A stretch of 64,000 nucleotides of DNA from Candidatus Gastranaerophilales bacterium (GCA_928722015.1 CAKMWI010000011.1:62001-126000); one strand, 5' to 3'. Shown: positions 25,401 through 34,227, numbered from the stretch's first letter. Notes: generated by a model from the letters alone, not told the origin. Program-made: numbers and translations.

Positions 25401-25413
25401 ATTTTAAATTGAA
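25401..25413. repeat. 13-bp direct repeat, copy 2
   Basis: Second copy of ATTTTAAATTGAA, 80 bp from the first. The region is very AT-rich, so chance is possible, but exact 13-bp identity at one helical-phase-compatible spacing is notable. Confidence 0.45.
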
Positions 25414-25469
25414 AAAATATTCTTAATATTTTATTGTTGCTTGAATTATTACGTGATATGTTATCTATC

Positions 25470-26411
25470 ATGACAAATTTATTTATAATTGGCAATGGCT
25501 TTGACTTAGCCCATGGCATGAAAACAAGATATACAGATTTTAGACAATTTCTTATAGATAATTATCTATATGGTAGCTATGAACCATATTCATTTGTAGA
25601 TGTCCCAACAACTACTTTAATGCCTGATGGAGATGAACAATATAATGAAACTGACGTTGTAAAATCTATATTAAGCATTATTGATAATGCTGAAGGTGTA
25701 AATTGGAGTGATGTAGAAACATCATTAGCGGATTTACCATATGAAACTTTTTTAGATGATTATGATTTTTATGATAAAGAAGATGATAATTATATAAGAG
25801 ACACATTTTACAGAAATTATTCCTTAGCGACTTCACTATGTGGAGCTCTAGAACAAATAGATTATTATTTTCAAGAATGGATTTCGCAAATAGATATTGC
25901 ACCTAAAATTAATCTAGAATTTAAAAAAGTAATTGACATCCAAAATGACTTGTTCTTAACTTTCAATTATACTAATACTCTTCAGCGATTATATCAAGTA
26001 AAAAATGTATGTCATATTCATGGAAAAGCAGAAGAAAATTTGTTTTTTGGACACGGTGATAACGAATGTCCAAAAGATTACTACGAAAAGAATTGGTTTG
26101 GAGCTCAAGATTCATTAGAAAATTTATTTTTTAGTTTAAAAAAAGATACAGAAAATGCATACAATAAAAATAAATCTTTTTTTGAAAATATTAAAATTTC
26201 AGCAATTGAAAAACCTTTAACGATTTATTCCTACGGATTTTCCTTTTCATTAGCAGATAGATATTATTTGAAAAAAATTTGCGATATAATTGATACAAGT
26301 AAAATTTGCTTTTACATGAATAATTACGATAGTCCTGAAAGACGAAAGATGTTCGAAAATATTTTAAGGGAATGTGGTTTTAAAGGCACAACTGGTGAAT
26401 TTTTCATATAA
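25470..26411 (+). CDS. AbiH-family abortive infection protein
   Basis: 313 aa from the ATG at 25470; an ATG at 25458 is also possible. The N-terminus LFIIGNGFDLAHGMKTRYTD (with FRQFL) is the hallmark of the AbiH family (phage abortive infection protein AbiH of Lactococcus). Other conserved parts are LTFNYTNTLQRLY and VCHIHGK and, near the C-terminus, YSYGFSFSLADRYYLKKI. The activity of AbiH is not established. It stands alone, transcribed away from the transposase, inside the repeat-bounded island. No Shine-Dalgarno is visible; TTGTTG, 17 bp, TATGTT ends seven bases before the ATG. Confidence 0.88.
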   Translation: MTNLFIIGNGFDLAHGMKTRYTDFRQFLIDNYLYGSYEPYSFVDVPTTTLMPDGDEQYNETDVVKSILSIIDNAEGVNWSDVETSLADLPYETFLDDYDFYDKEDDNYIRDTFYRNYSLATSLCGALEQIDYYFQEWISQIDIAPKINLEFKKVIDIQNDLFLTFNYTNTLQRLYQVKNVCHIHGKAEENLFFGHGDNECPKDYYEKNWFGAQDSLENLFFSLKKDTENAYNKNKSFFENIKISAIEKPLTIYSYGFSFSLADRYYLKKICDIIDTSKICFYMNNYDSPERRKMFENILRECGFKGTTGEFFI

Positions 26412-26484
26412 TACTATTCATATATACAATAATATTAAACTTTTAATTCAATCAGTTATAAATATTGAAATTAATAAAATGAAC

Positions 26485-26756
26485 CGGACTTTATTTACTT
26501 AAAATGTAAAATAATCGTTTTATCCGTACAATTTAGATTATGAGGGTGAAATAGGCTGCCATCCTGATTTTAAGATTAAAAAATTTAAGACAATTCTTGG
26601 ACAGTAATCGGACAATGATGACCAGTAAAAGACCATTTTGTAACATATAAAACGATTACTTCCGACCGCCAAAATTCAAACACAAAGCCAACTTTGCCGA
26701 ATAATCTTTTTATTCGTTCAAGTAAAATGTCCCGTTAAATTACAATTTCCTTAAAC
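26485..26756. repeat. Diverged long repeat, right copy
   Basis: Aligns with 11175-11400 in the same orientation. Conserved blocks include TTTACTTAAAAT, GTTTTATCC, TTAGATTAT, AAATAGGC, GACAGTAATcGGACAA, ATTCAAA and AATAATCTTT. This copy is about 45 bp longer because of insertions. It lies between abiH and tRNA-Ser. It has no open reading frame of useful length on either strand. Possible identities are an old island boundary, a structured RNA or an intergenic repeat family. Confidence 0.7.
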
Positions 26757-26794
26757 TTATAACTTGCACTTTATGTGCTTTATATACTAAAAAA

Positions 26795-26884
26795 CGGAAA
26801 AGGTGGGATTCGAACCCACGGTGCAGATAACTCCACACAACACCTTAGCAGGGTGCCGCCTTAAGCCTACTCGGCCACTTTTCC
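26795..26884 (-). tRNA. tRNA-Ser (anticodon GCT)
   Basis: Read on the minus strand: acceptor GGAAAAG pairs with CTTTTCC plus discriminator G, D arm GGCCGAGTAGGCTTAAGGC, anticodon loop CTGCTAA (GCT, serine AGC/AGU), long class II variable arm, and T loop GTTCGAATC. About 90 nt. The 3' CCA is not encoded and must be added by the enzyme at 52043. A TTTTTT run follows. The accessory island ends just downstream of its 3' end, a common integration position. Confidence 0.97.
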
Positions 26885-26990
26885 TTATGTAAATTCATTA
26901 CATTATTCATTCTATCATAAAGATGTTTTTTTGGAAAGTATTTAAAAAAAATTTTTATACGTTATAATACTCTTAATAGGAGAAAAATTT

Positions 26991-27506
26991 ATGATTGAAA
27001 TGAAAGTTATGGGAATTGCTCTTGATACAAGAACTGGCTCACCTATTGTTGTACTACATGATAAAGATAACAGAAGGGCTCTTCCTATTTGGATTGGTTC
27101 AGCTGAAGCAAGTTCCATTATTCGTAAAATAGAAAATTTAGCAGTAACCCGTCCGATGACACATGATTTGGTTATCAGTATTATTGAAAAAACAGGCTAT
27201 AAATTAACTAAAGTTGAAATTAATGATGTCGAAAAAGAAACATATTTTGCCACAATATTTCTAGAAAATGATGAAGGTAAAGTAATCGAAATAGATTCAC
27301 GACCTTCTGATGCTATTGCCATTGCAATTAGAATTGATGCACCTATTTATGTTACTGCAAATGTTCTTTCTAACGGCTCAGTATCAACAGATAGTACTAA
27401 AGATGCTCAGGAAGCAGAAGAATTCAGAAATTTTGTACAAAGTATAAAACCCTCTGATTTTGCAAAACTAATGAAAGATAACGAACATCACGAAAGCGAT
27501 CAATAA
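26991..27506 (+). CDS. DUF151 bifunctional nuclease family protein
   Basis: 171 aa. MIEMKVMGIALDTRTGSPIV, then RALPIWIGSAEASSI and SRPSDAIAIAIRIDAPIYV, cover the whole bifunctional nuclease (BFN/DUF151) domain at residues 1-140, followed by a short acidic tail. Family members have been reported to have DNase and RNase activity in plants and are widespread in cyanobacteria and actinobacteria; the bacterial role is unclear. A TATAAT box (26963-26968) and AGGAG precede the ATG. Single-gene unit next to tRNA-Ser. Confidence 0.9.
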   Translation: MIEMKVMGIALDTRTGSPIVVLHDKDNRRALPIWIGSAEASSIIRKIENLAVTRPMTHDLVISIIEKTGYKLTKVEINDVEKETYFATIFLENDEGKVIEIDSRPSDAIAIAIRIDAPIYVTANVLSNGSVSTDSTKDAQEAEEFRNFVQSIKPSDFAKLMKDNEHHESDQ

Positions 27507-27617
27507 TAAAAGTTAAAATATCTTTGGAATCTAAAAAGTATTGTTAAAATTGTAACAATACTTTTTAATTTTGAAATATTTAGTATTTAAATTACTTTAT
27601 TAAAATGAGAGAGTATT

Positions 27618-27818
27618 ATGTTTAACGCAATTGATGAAATAAAAAGACAATACATATATACTGTGCAACCTGTCAATTTATTCGAAACTAAAAAATCCAT
27701 GGATGCACAAAAAAATTCATTTGAATTTAATAATCAAATGAACAATTCCAACTATAATTTATTTCACCCTGATGTTTCAAACTCAATATCAGGTAAAAAA
27801 CTGGATTTGCTTGGATAA
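27618..27818 (+). CDS. Unknown 66-aa protein
   Basis: ATG at 27618 after GAGAG. MFNAIDEIKRQYIYTVQPVN, then an Asn-rich, low-complexity stretch (NSFEFNNQMNNSNYNLFHPD). No signal peptide or domain. It ends one base before a convergent small gene. It looks like a lineage-specific small protein and may be poorly structured. Confidence 0.5.
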   Translation: MFNAIDEIKRQYIYTVQPVNLFETKKSMDAQKNSFEFNNQMNNSNYNLFHPDVSNSISGKKLDLLG

Positions 27819-27819
27819 A

Positions 27820-28056
27820 CTATGCAATCCAAGAATTTAACGGTGTAACATATCCTGGCAAAAGCGGATTTCCGGCTGCATCTCTAGTTGGAACAGTATC
27901 TACAACTTGAGGAGCCCTTTCATACGGAATAGATGCATAAGAAGATGTTTTGAAACTCGGAACTATTCCGCGAGCTTCTGAAACTGATGCACCTAACCGT
28001 CCGTTTACAGATGCCGGTGTTGTTCCAAATAATAATTTTCCTAATTGAATGCCCAT
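27820..28056 (-). CDS. Unknown 78-aa protein
   Basis: ATG at 28056 with GGGGA upstream; a TTG at 28068 is less likely. MGIQLGKLLFGTTPASVNGR, then a Pro/Ser/Thr-rich, extended sequence ending LLPGYVTPLNSWIA. It carries an FGT tripeptide near the N-terminus, similar to the FG-type motif of other proteins here. No function can be assigned. Confidence 0.55.
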   Translation of the reverse strand: MGIQLGKLLFGTTPASVNGRLGASVSEARGIVPSFKTSSYASIPYERAPQVVDTVPTRDAAGNPLLPGYVTPLNSWIA

Positions 28057-28152
28057 ATTTGTCCCCAATTTTTCCCTATATTATATTTAAGTATATTTTG
28101 AGACAAAAATTGACAAATTTACAGCATTCTATTAAGTTATGTAAAGTTGATA

Positions 28153-28314
28153 TTATAATAAAAAGAAATTATTACTATAATCAGGTTTAAATACAGGACG
28201 ATTAAATTTTAACTTTGGCATCACATCATAAGAATATTTTTCTTTTTTTTCTTTAAATCTGGATAATCCAACAGCCGGGACTTCATCCTTAATAAAAAAC
28301 TTCAATAATTCCAT
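28153..28314 (-). CDS. Possible 53-aa protein
   Basis: Minus-strand frame from an ATG at 28314 with GAAGGA ten bases upstream, stop at 28153. MELLKFFIKDEVPAVGLSRF, a basic KEKKEKYSYD stretch and an aromatic C-terminus (FKPDYSNNFFLL). Divergent from the DUF1858 gene, sharing its intergenic promoter region. Too short for firm judgement. Confidence 0.4.
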   Translation of the reverse strand: MELLKFFIKDEVPAVGLSRFKEKKEKYSYDVMPKLKFNRPVFKPDYSNNFFLL

Positions 28315-28391
28315 AATATACACATCCTTCTTTTTTTATGTATAATGTAGTATAATGATGTTTACGAAAAAGTCAAAAAGGAGATAATATT

Positions 28392-28604
28392 ATGGCTGAG
28401 AAAGTTACAAAAGATATGAATATTTTAGAAATTGCTCAAAAACACCCTGAAAGTATTGAAGTATTTCACAGATACGGCTTGGGTTGTCTTGGTTGTGCAG
28501 CCGCAAGATTTGAAAATTTAGAAGCCGGAGCAAAAGTGCATGGCTATGACCCTGATGCAATGGTTGAAGATATTAATAAATTAATCGAAGCAGTTGAAGG
28601 TTAA
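28392..28604 (+). CDS. DUF1858 domain protein with CxxC
   Basis: 70 aa, fully covered by the DUF1858 (ScdA/hybrid-cluster-associated N-terminal) fold: VTKDMNILEIAQKHPESIEV, then FHRYGLGCLGCAAARFENLE with the conserved GLGCxGC pair. Such proteins are found as stand-alone units or at the N-terminus of iron-sulfur repair proteins (RIC/ScdA), and are thought to bind or sense through the Cys pair. Two TATAAT boxes (28341, 28351) and AAAGGAG precede it; a strong terminator follows. Confidence 0.85.
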   Translation: MAEKVTKDMNILEIAQKHPESIEVFHRYGLGCLGCAAARFENLEAGAKVHGYDPDAMVEDINKLIEAVEG

Positions 28605-28617
28605 TAAAATTCCAAAT

Positions 28618-28652
28618 AAAAAAAGAGCTTACTTAAAGTAAGCTCTTTTTTT
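28618..28652. terminator. Bidirectional terminator
   Basis: A7GAGCTTACTT and AAGTAAGCTCT7 arms form a perfect stem with A and T runs on both sides. It serves the DUF1858 gene on the plus strand and the 691-aa gene on the minus strand, which converge here. Confidence 0.92.
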
Positions 28653-28664
28653 ATTTATATATAT

Positions 28665-30740
28665 TTACTTCTTTAAAAATCCTGCCATTGTAGGGGTATT
28701 TGAAGCCACAGAATTTGATATTGGAGCCTTGACATTTTGTTTTACATCAGCAGGCTGCATAAGTTTTTCCTTAGCCTTTCTCTTTTCAGTCATCTTTTCA
28801 CAGATATCTGTTAACCATATAATTAACCCTGGAACGAGGACTAATGTGGATAAGAAGCCAAATGTTGAGTTACATGTTTTTGCTTTATTCAACAATCCGT
28901 TATTACCCTTAAATAATTCATAGAATTCTTTTTTCATAAATTCTTTTTTATTTTGATTTGCAAATTTTAAGGCTTCTTTTATTTCAGAAGATGTTGAATC
29001 AACATAAGACTTACCATTAAAATCTTTTAACAAACCTTCAATAACTGACTTGACTTTTTTATCCTGAGCAAAGGCCTTTTTAACATCGCCACCACTTTTT
29101 TCTATGAATTCCATAAATCCTTCAACACCATTTTTATAATCTTCCAGGTGAGTATATTTTGAATTCAATTGTTTACTAGATAAAACACTATGCCTTGTGT
29201 CATGAGGATTTAAATAATCACCAATTTTCTGGAATACATTTCGCCCTTCAAGATTTTTGCTATTCAATGCCAAACCTGTAATCTTTGTAAAACCATCTGA
29301 GAATAATCTTGCAAGAGCTTTAGCTCCAAATAGTAATGCGGTAAATGCAGTCATATCACGCACTACAATTTCACCATAATCATACTTATCCTGAGCATGC
29401 GCTAATCTTGGAGGAATACAAAATCCATATAATAAGACTGGCATAGCCGCTCCTGATATAATCGGTCCATTAAGCTCAAAGATGTCAGAAACAGATTTTG
29501 CATGCTTGCCGTTAAATACTTTTTCACCCGTTTTTTCTAATAAAGTCGCCATACCGGTGAATGGGATATCTTTTTTAACTTCACCAGATGTTTTTTGCTG
29601 ATTAGATACAGCAGGTTGCTGAACTGCATTTTCTTCTTCATCATTTACTAATGCAGGATTCTTGCCATTTGTACCCATATTATACAATTTAGGAATTTGT
29701 GTATACGCAGCAGCTACAACTCCAAATATACCCAAATTTGTAAATATTCTGGAACCCATTCTACGTTTTGAAAAACTTTGAATAGCTTCTTCTATTTGTT
29801 TTGTTGAAGCATTATCTTTTAATGATGCTTTCAGATTTTTAGAAATATCTCCAAAATAATCATTCATCGAAGATAATAATTCACCTATTGAACCATTTTT
29901 CACTTTTCCGTTTGAAGATGTCATTTGAACAGATAATTCATTAACTGCACCACCAATTTTAGACTTTTTAAGTTTCATAAATGCATCTTCAACAGTGCCT
30001 AATTCTGCAATTTTAGCCTTACGGGCTTTTTTATTTAAGGACTTATCAGCCTGAATTTGTTCTATCTTTAATTGTTTTTGAGTATAATCTTTTGCTATAG
30101 ATTCAATTTCAGAATTTGAAAGTTTTTCTCCATCTGGCAAAGAATCATTTATACTCCTATTAAGAGTATCCTTAAATACAGTTTCGTAGAATTGAGCTTT
30201 GTCAGCTTTATTATTTTTAATTGCCTCAACATTATCCTTTGCATAGGCAGCAAAAGATTGTCCAAAACTATCAATATAGTTTAATTTAACATTATTTGAA
30301 GAACCAAATTTCTTATTAATGAACTTCAACATAAAATAAGGTATTACAAATGCACTTGGACCTGTTACAACTTCTCTAATACCTTCTTTCCTAGCATAAG
30401 CCCAATTTAATTCACGTTTAGGTTTTCCATTTTCATCAAGAATATCGTTTCCATTTTCATCTTTTTTCTTTTTTCCTCCACGAACCAATCCTTTACCTAC
30501 ACGTGGAGTAATAAAACCTAAACCATCTTGAATAATAAACGAAGCTGCATATCCACCAGCTTCAATAAAATCCATCAAGCCCACAACAGGATTAACAGAC
30601 GCACCCTGGAATGAAACATTTTTTGAATTACGTGGCTGCATACTTTGTAGCTTATTATTTTCATTATTCAATTTTATATTACTATTACTATTTCTATTAT
30701 TTTTTGAGTCTATACTTGCTATAATTGGTTTTACTGACAT
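28665..30740 (-). CDS. Lineage-specific 691-aa membrane protein
   Basis: Asn/Ser/Lys-rich N-terminus with the tag VSFQGA at 42-47, then helical blocks separated by several likely membrane segments (for example YAASFIIQDGLGF, MGSRIFTNLGIFGVVAAAYT, ISGAAMPVLLYGFCIPPRLA, AFTALLFGAKALARLF and, near the end, TFGFLSTLVLVPGLIIWLTD). Long charged, partly coiled-coil segments lie between (about 200-320 and 545-620). No enzyme motif is visible. The 341-aa protein at 62876 shares its style. The short N-terminal F-x-G/A tag occurs in several other proteins of the window and appears lineage specific. Function unknown. Confidence 0.7.
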   Translation of the reverse strand: MSVKPIIASIDSKNNRNSNSNIKLNNENNKLQSMQPRNSKNVSFQGASVNPVVGLMDFIEAGGYAASFIIQDGLGFITPRVGKGLVRGGKKKKDENGNDILDENGKPKRELNWAYARKEGIREVVTGPSAFVIPYFMLKFINKKFGSSNNVKLNYIDSFGQSFAAYAKDNVEAIKNNKADKAQFYETVFKDTLNRSINDSLPDGEKLSNSEIESIAKDYTQKQLKIEQIQADKSLNKKARKAKIAELGTVEDAFMKLKKSKIGGAVNELSVQMTSSNGKVKNGSIGELLSSMNDYFGDISKNLKASLKDNASTKQIEEAIQSFSKRRMGSRIFTNLGIFGVVAAAYTQIPKLYNMGTNGKNPALVNDEEENAVQQPAVSNQQKTSGEVKKDIPFTGMATLLEKTGEKVFNGKHAKSVSDIFELNGPIISGAAMPVLLYGFCIPPRLAHAQDKYDYGEIVVRDMTAFTALLFGAKALARLFSDGFTKITGLALNSKNLEGRNVFQKIGDYLNPHDTRHSVLSSKQLNSKYTHLEDYKNGVEGFMEFIEKSGGDVKKAFAQDKKVKSVIEGLLKDFNGKSYVDSTSSEIKEALKFANQNKKEFMKKEFYELFKGNNGLLNKAKTCNSTFGFLSTLVLVPGLIIWLTDICEKMTEKRKAKEKLMQPADVKQNVKAPISNSVASNTPTMAGFLKK

Positions 30741-30954
30741 AATCCCTACTAAATTTCAAAATCTTCTACACATTAAAATAAAACAACTACTATAATTGAA
30801 TTGCCATTTTATTTGGGTAATGTTTCAAAACTTTTACATTGTACACTAATTAAATTTCAAAACAAGTGTAATTATTATACTTAATCATTACAAAAATAGC
30901 AAGAATTTTTACTACAATTATAACATTTCTGTAACATAAGTACACATATACTAT

Positions 30955-30983
30955 TTGACAGATAAACATATTTCAGCGATACT
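30955..30983 (+). promoter_or_regulatory. trmFO promoter, leaderless geometry
   Basis: TTGACA (30955-30960), 17 bp, GATACT (30978-30983). The trmFO ATG is six bases later at 30990 with no Shine-Dalgarno, so transcription should begin at or next to the A of the start codon. Confidence 0.8.
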
Positions 30984-30989
30984 ACAGAA

Positions 30990-32303
30990 ATGGAAGTTAA
31001 TGTTATTGGAGCTGGACTAGCAGGCTCAGAAGCTGCTTTACAGCTGGCAAATAGAGGTTTTAGAGTTAATTTATATGAAATGCGTCCACTAGTGAAAACA
31101 GGTGCGCATACAACAGATGCTTGTGCAGAATTTGTATGCTCAAACAGCCTGGGCTCATACGACATTACAAATGGAAGTGGTCTGCTAAAACATGAAATGG
31201 AAATACTGGGAGGAGAACTCATTAAAATAGCTAAAACATGCTCTGTCCCTGCAGGAAATGCTTTAGCTATTGACAGGCACTTATTTTCAAATACCGTAAC
31301 CGACAGAATTAAGCAGAATCCTAATATTTCACTGCATAGAACCGAGGTTACTAAAATTCCGGAAACTCCAACAATTATAGCTTCAGGCCCATTAACCAGT
31401 TCTGATTTAGCAAACTCAATAAAAGCATTTACAAAAAGCGAATACCTGCATTTTTTTGATGCAATAGCTCCAATTGTAGAAATAGATAGTATAAATTTTG
31501 ACATTGCATTCTGGGCAAGTAGATACGATAAAGGAGAAGCATCCTATATTAACTGTCCAATGAACAAAGAGCAATATGAAAATTTTTATAACATATTAAT
31601 AAATTCGCCAAGAATCGAACAGCATGAATTTGAAAAAGGTGCAAAATTTTTCGAAAGTTGCCTTCCTATAGAGGTTTTAGCATCACGTGGCATTGATACT
31701 CTCAGATTTGGTCCAATGAAACCTATAGGACTAATTGACAAAAGGACTAATGAAAAAAATTATGCAGTTGTACAACTTCGACAAGATAATTCTGCAAAAA
31801 CTCTATTTAACCTTGTTGGGTTCCAAACTAATCTAAAATGGGGAGCCCAAAAAGAACTTTTACAATCTATTCCAGGATTAGAAAATGTGAATATTGTAAG
31901 ATATGGTGTAATGCATAGAAATACATTTATAAATTCACCAAATCTTTTACATCCTACACTTCAAACCAGAGAACGTAAAGATTTATTCTTTGCAGGACAG
32001 ATTACAGGTACTGAAGGATACACAGAATCAATAGCATCCGGACTTTTGGCCGGAATTAATATGGCAAAATTACTAAAAGGTGAAGCTTTACTTGAATTAC
32101 CAATCGAAACAATGCTTGGAGCCTTAACACATTACATAACTAATCCGGAACACACTAACTTTCAACCGATAAATTCAAACTGGGGAATTGTTCCTCCTAT
32201 AGAGATGCCTAAAAAAGAACGAAAAAACAAAAAATTAAAAGGGGAACTTATGTCTAATAGAGCAATAAAAAAACTTCAGGATTATTTAACCAAATATTTA
32301 TAA
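30990..32303 (+). CDS. trmFO: Folate-dependent tRNA (uracil-54-C5)-methyltransferase
   Basis: 437 aa, the usual TrmFO length. FAD-binding Rossmann motif GAGLAGSEAA (7-16), then YEMRP, CAEFVCSNSLGS and LLKHEMEILG, the conserved PAGNALAIDR, and the second domain with GLIDKRTNEKNYAVVQLRQD and FFAGQITGTEGYTESIASGL. The enzyme makes ribothymidine at position 54 of tRNA using methylene-tetrahydrofolate and FAD. Single-gene unit, leaderless promoter upstream and a long bidirectional terminator downstream. Confidence 0.96.
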   Translation: MEVNVIGAGLAGSEAALQLANRGFRVNLYEMRPLVKTGAHTTDACAEFVCSNSLGSYDITNGSGLLKHEMEILGGELIKIAKTCSVPAGNALAIDRHLFSNTVTDRIKQNPNISLHRTEVTKIPETPTIIASGPLTSSDLANSIKAFTKSEYLHFFDAIAPIVEIDSINFDIAFWASRYDKGEASYINCPMNKEQYENFYNILINSPRIEQHEFEKGAKFFESCLPIEVLASRGIDTLRFGPMKPIGLIDKRTNEKNYAVVQLRQDNSAKTLFNLVGFQTNLKWGAQKELLQSIPGLENVNIVRYGVMHRNTFINSPNLLHPTLQTRERKDLFFAGQITGTEGYTESIASGLLAGINMAKLLKGEALLELPIETMLGALTHYITNPEHTNFQPINSNWGIVPPIEMPKKERKNKKLKGELMSNRAIKKLQDYLTKYL

Positions 32304-32320
32304 TAATAAAAACTCTATTT

Positions 32321-32370
32321 AAAAAATAAAGGACATTTAGAAAAATTTCTAAATGTCCTTTATTTTTTTT
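32321..32370. terminator. Bidirectional terminator between trmFO and rplR
   Basis: A 23-bp perfect stem (arms 32321-32343 and 32346-32368) built on AAAGGACATTTAGAAA with A and T runs at both ends. It ends trmFO on the plus strand and the rpsH-rplF-rplR unit on the minus strand. Confidence 0.95.
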
Positions 32371-32391
32371 CGTAAATGAAATTTGTTCAAA

Positions 32392-32760
32392 TTAGAACAT
32401 CAATCCAGCTTCTCTAGCTGCATCAGCTAATGCTGCAATTCTACCATGGTATAAGAATCCGCCACGGTCAAATACAACACATTCAATTCCAGCTTTTTTA
32501 GCTTTTTGCGCAATTGCTTCACCAACAACCTTAGCAGCTTCAATATTACCACCATGTGATAATTTAGCCTTTAAGTCTTTATCATTTGATGATGCTGCAG
32601 CCAGTGTTACATGATTTTCATCATCGATTAGCTGTGCGTATATATGTTTTGTACTTCTGTAAACTGCTAATCTAGGAAATTCTGCAGTCCCAGATAATTT
32701 TACTCTGATTGATCTATGTCTTTTTTGAACAATCGGTTTTCTTGCTTTTTGTTTAATCAT
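32392..32760 (-). CDS. rplR: 50S ribosomal protein L18
   Basis: 122 aa from the ATG at 32760 (AAAGGA upstream); longer starts up to 32832 add a non-homologous leader. The basic N-terminus RHRSIRVKLSGTAEFPRLAV and C-terminal FDRGGFLYHGRIAALADAAR are typical. L18 binds 5S rRNA. It is the last r-protein gene here: rpsE, rpmD, rplO and secY, which normally follow, are absent and a strong terminator stands in their place. Confidence 0.96.
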   Translation of the reverse strand: MIKQKARKPIVQKRHRSIRVKLSGTAEFPRLAVYRSTKHIYAQLIDDENHVTLAAASSNDKDLKAKLSHGGNIEAAKVVGEAIAQKAKKAGIECVVFDRGGFLYHGRIAALADAAREAGLMF

Positions 32761-32919
32761 TTTCTTTTTTCCTTTCATTACTTGCTTTAACGGGCTATTA
32801 ACCCTTCGCATGCAATTTTGCCTAAACCACATCCGGTTTATATAGGCTATTACTAATTATATCGCTTGTAAACCCATTTTGGGAGGATAATTAACTGATA
32901 TATTACCAGTTAATTATTA

Positions 32920-33459
32920 TTATTTTTTACCGGCTTTACCAGCTTTACGTCTGATATATTCGCCTTCGTATTTAATACCTTTACCTTTATAAACTTCAGG
33001 CGGACGTTTAGATCTTATTAAAGCTGCAACATCACCTACTGTTTGTTTATTAGAACCTTTAACAGTAATTTTTGTATTTGCCTCAACGGTAATAGTAATT
33101 CCTTCAGGAGGAACAATATCAACAGGGTGAGAGTAACCCAATGCCATATTCAATGTTGAACCTTGCATTTGAGCCCTGTAACCAACACCATTGATTTCTA
33201 ATTTTTTAACAAAACCTTCTTTAACACCTGTTACAGCATTTGCAACAAGAGTTCTTGACAAACCGTATAATGCATCGGTTTCTCTAGAAGATCCAACTTT
33301 TGATAATACAATATGATTATCTTCTATTTTTACTGCGATTTCAGGACGTACATTTACAGATTCAGTACCCAAAGGTCCTTTTGCTGTAACCAATTGTCCT
33401 TCTATTTTTACCTCAACACCTTGAGGAATTTCAATAGGTTTTTTACCAATTCTTGACAT
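32920..33459 (-). CDS. rplF: 50S ribosomal protein L6
   Basis: 179 aa, full length. MSRIGKKPIEIPQGVEVKIE, then the C-terminal signature PPEVYKGKGIKYEGEYIRRK. Binds 23S rRNA near the sarcin-ricin loop. AAGGAGA precedes the ATG. It lies 82 bp after rpsH and 159 bp before rplR in the second ribosomal transcription unit. Confidence 0.97.
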   Translation of the reverse strand: MSRIGKKPIEIPQGVEVKIEGQLVTAKGPLGTESVNVRPEIAVKIEDNHIVLSKVGSSRETDALYGLSRTLVANAVTGVKEGFVKKLEINGVGYRAQMQGSTLNMALGYSHPVDIVPPEGITITVEANTKITVKGSNKQTVGDVAALIRSKRPPEVYKGKGIKYEGEYIRRKAGKAGKK

Positions 33460-33541
33460 TTTAATTTCTCCTTGTGGTATATTAGTACATTAACCAAATT
33501 TTTCTACCAATTATATTTGGTCAAAACCGAATCTCGGTTAA

Positions 33542-33940
33542 TTAGTAAATGTAGCAAAGAACTTCTCCACCAACATTTTCTTTTCTTGCTTTTCTGTCAG
33601 TCAACAAACCTTTTGGAGTTGAAACAACAGCTACACCCAATCCGCCCAAAACTTTTTGTAAGTTTTTAGCTTTTGAATAGTGTCTCAAACCTGGTTTTGA
33701 AATTCTTTCTAATTTTGTGATAACAGGCTTACGGCGAGAATCATATTTTAAAGTAATTGTAATAACTTTAAATTTACCTTCTTCTCTTACAACATAATCA
33801 GCGATAAATCCTTCTTCCTTCATTAATTTAGCTAATTCAACTTTTAATTTTGAAGCAGGAATATCAACTGTTTCATGTGCTACCATACATGCGTTTCTGA
33901 TTCTTGTTAGCATATCTGCTATAGGATCTGTCATTGCCAT
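33542..33940 (-). CDS. rpsH: 30S ribosomal protein S8
   Basis: 132 aa. MTDPIADMLTRIRNACMVAH at the N-terminus and the C-terminal signature VVSTPKGLLTDRKARKENVG. In other bacteria S8 binds 16S rRNA and represses the spc operon. Here it is the first gene after a terminator, so it heads its own unit with a 349-bp upstream gap. Confidence 0.97.
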   Translation of the reverse strand: MAMTDPIADMLTRIRNACMVAHETVDIPASKLKVELAKLMKEEGFIADYVVREEGKFKVITITLKYDSRRKPVITKLERISKPGLRHYSKAKNLQKVLGGLGVAVVSTPKGLLTDRKARKENVGGEVLCYIY

Positions 33941-34227
33941 AATTATTTTCCTTTTCTCTTGCGGACTTTCGGAATATTATATTTGACACTAATAAATCAT
34001 ATATTAAATCCCGTAGTATCCATCTACCCGTCTCTTACCGGATTAATTATGCTCTTATTGGTTATTTAACCTTTGAACGTCTTCCGGCAGTCAGACCTAT
34101 CTATGTATTAATAATATTATAAACATATCAAATTTCAATATATAACTAATCTTTTATGTTAATAAATAGCAACAAATCTTAAATTTTATATATTGAATCT
34201 GTAAATAGAAATCTATATTCTGTAAAT
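33941..34227. other. Gene-free gap upstream of rpsH
   Basis: The rpsN-rpsH gap is 349 bp including the terminator. The rpsH-proximal part is GC-richer (GCCGGAAGACGTTC on the minus strand) and could fold in the rpsH leader; the distal part is AT-rich with a minus-strand TATAAT at 34116-34121. No ORF. A separate rpsH promoter, possibly with an S8-binding leader, is likely. Confidence 0.45.

Noticed and set aside
30881..31504. 207-codon minus-strand frame opposite trmFO
   Set aside because: Antisense to a well-conserved gene and covering its promoter; no similarity or start signal.
32761..32832. Longer N-terminus for L18
   Set aside because: The extra 24 residues have no L18 similarity and a good ribosome site precedes the ATG at 32760.
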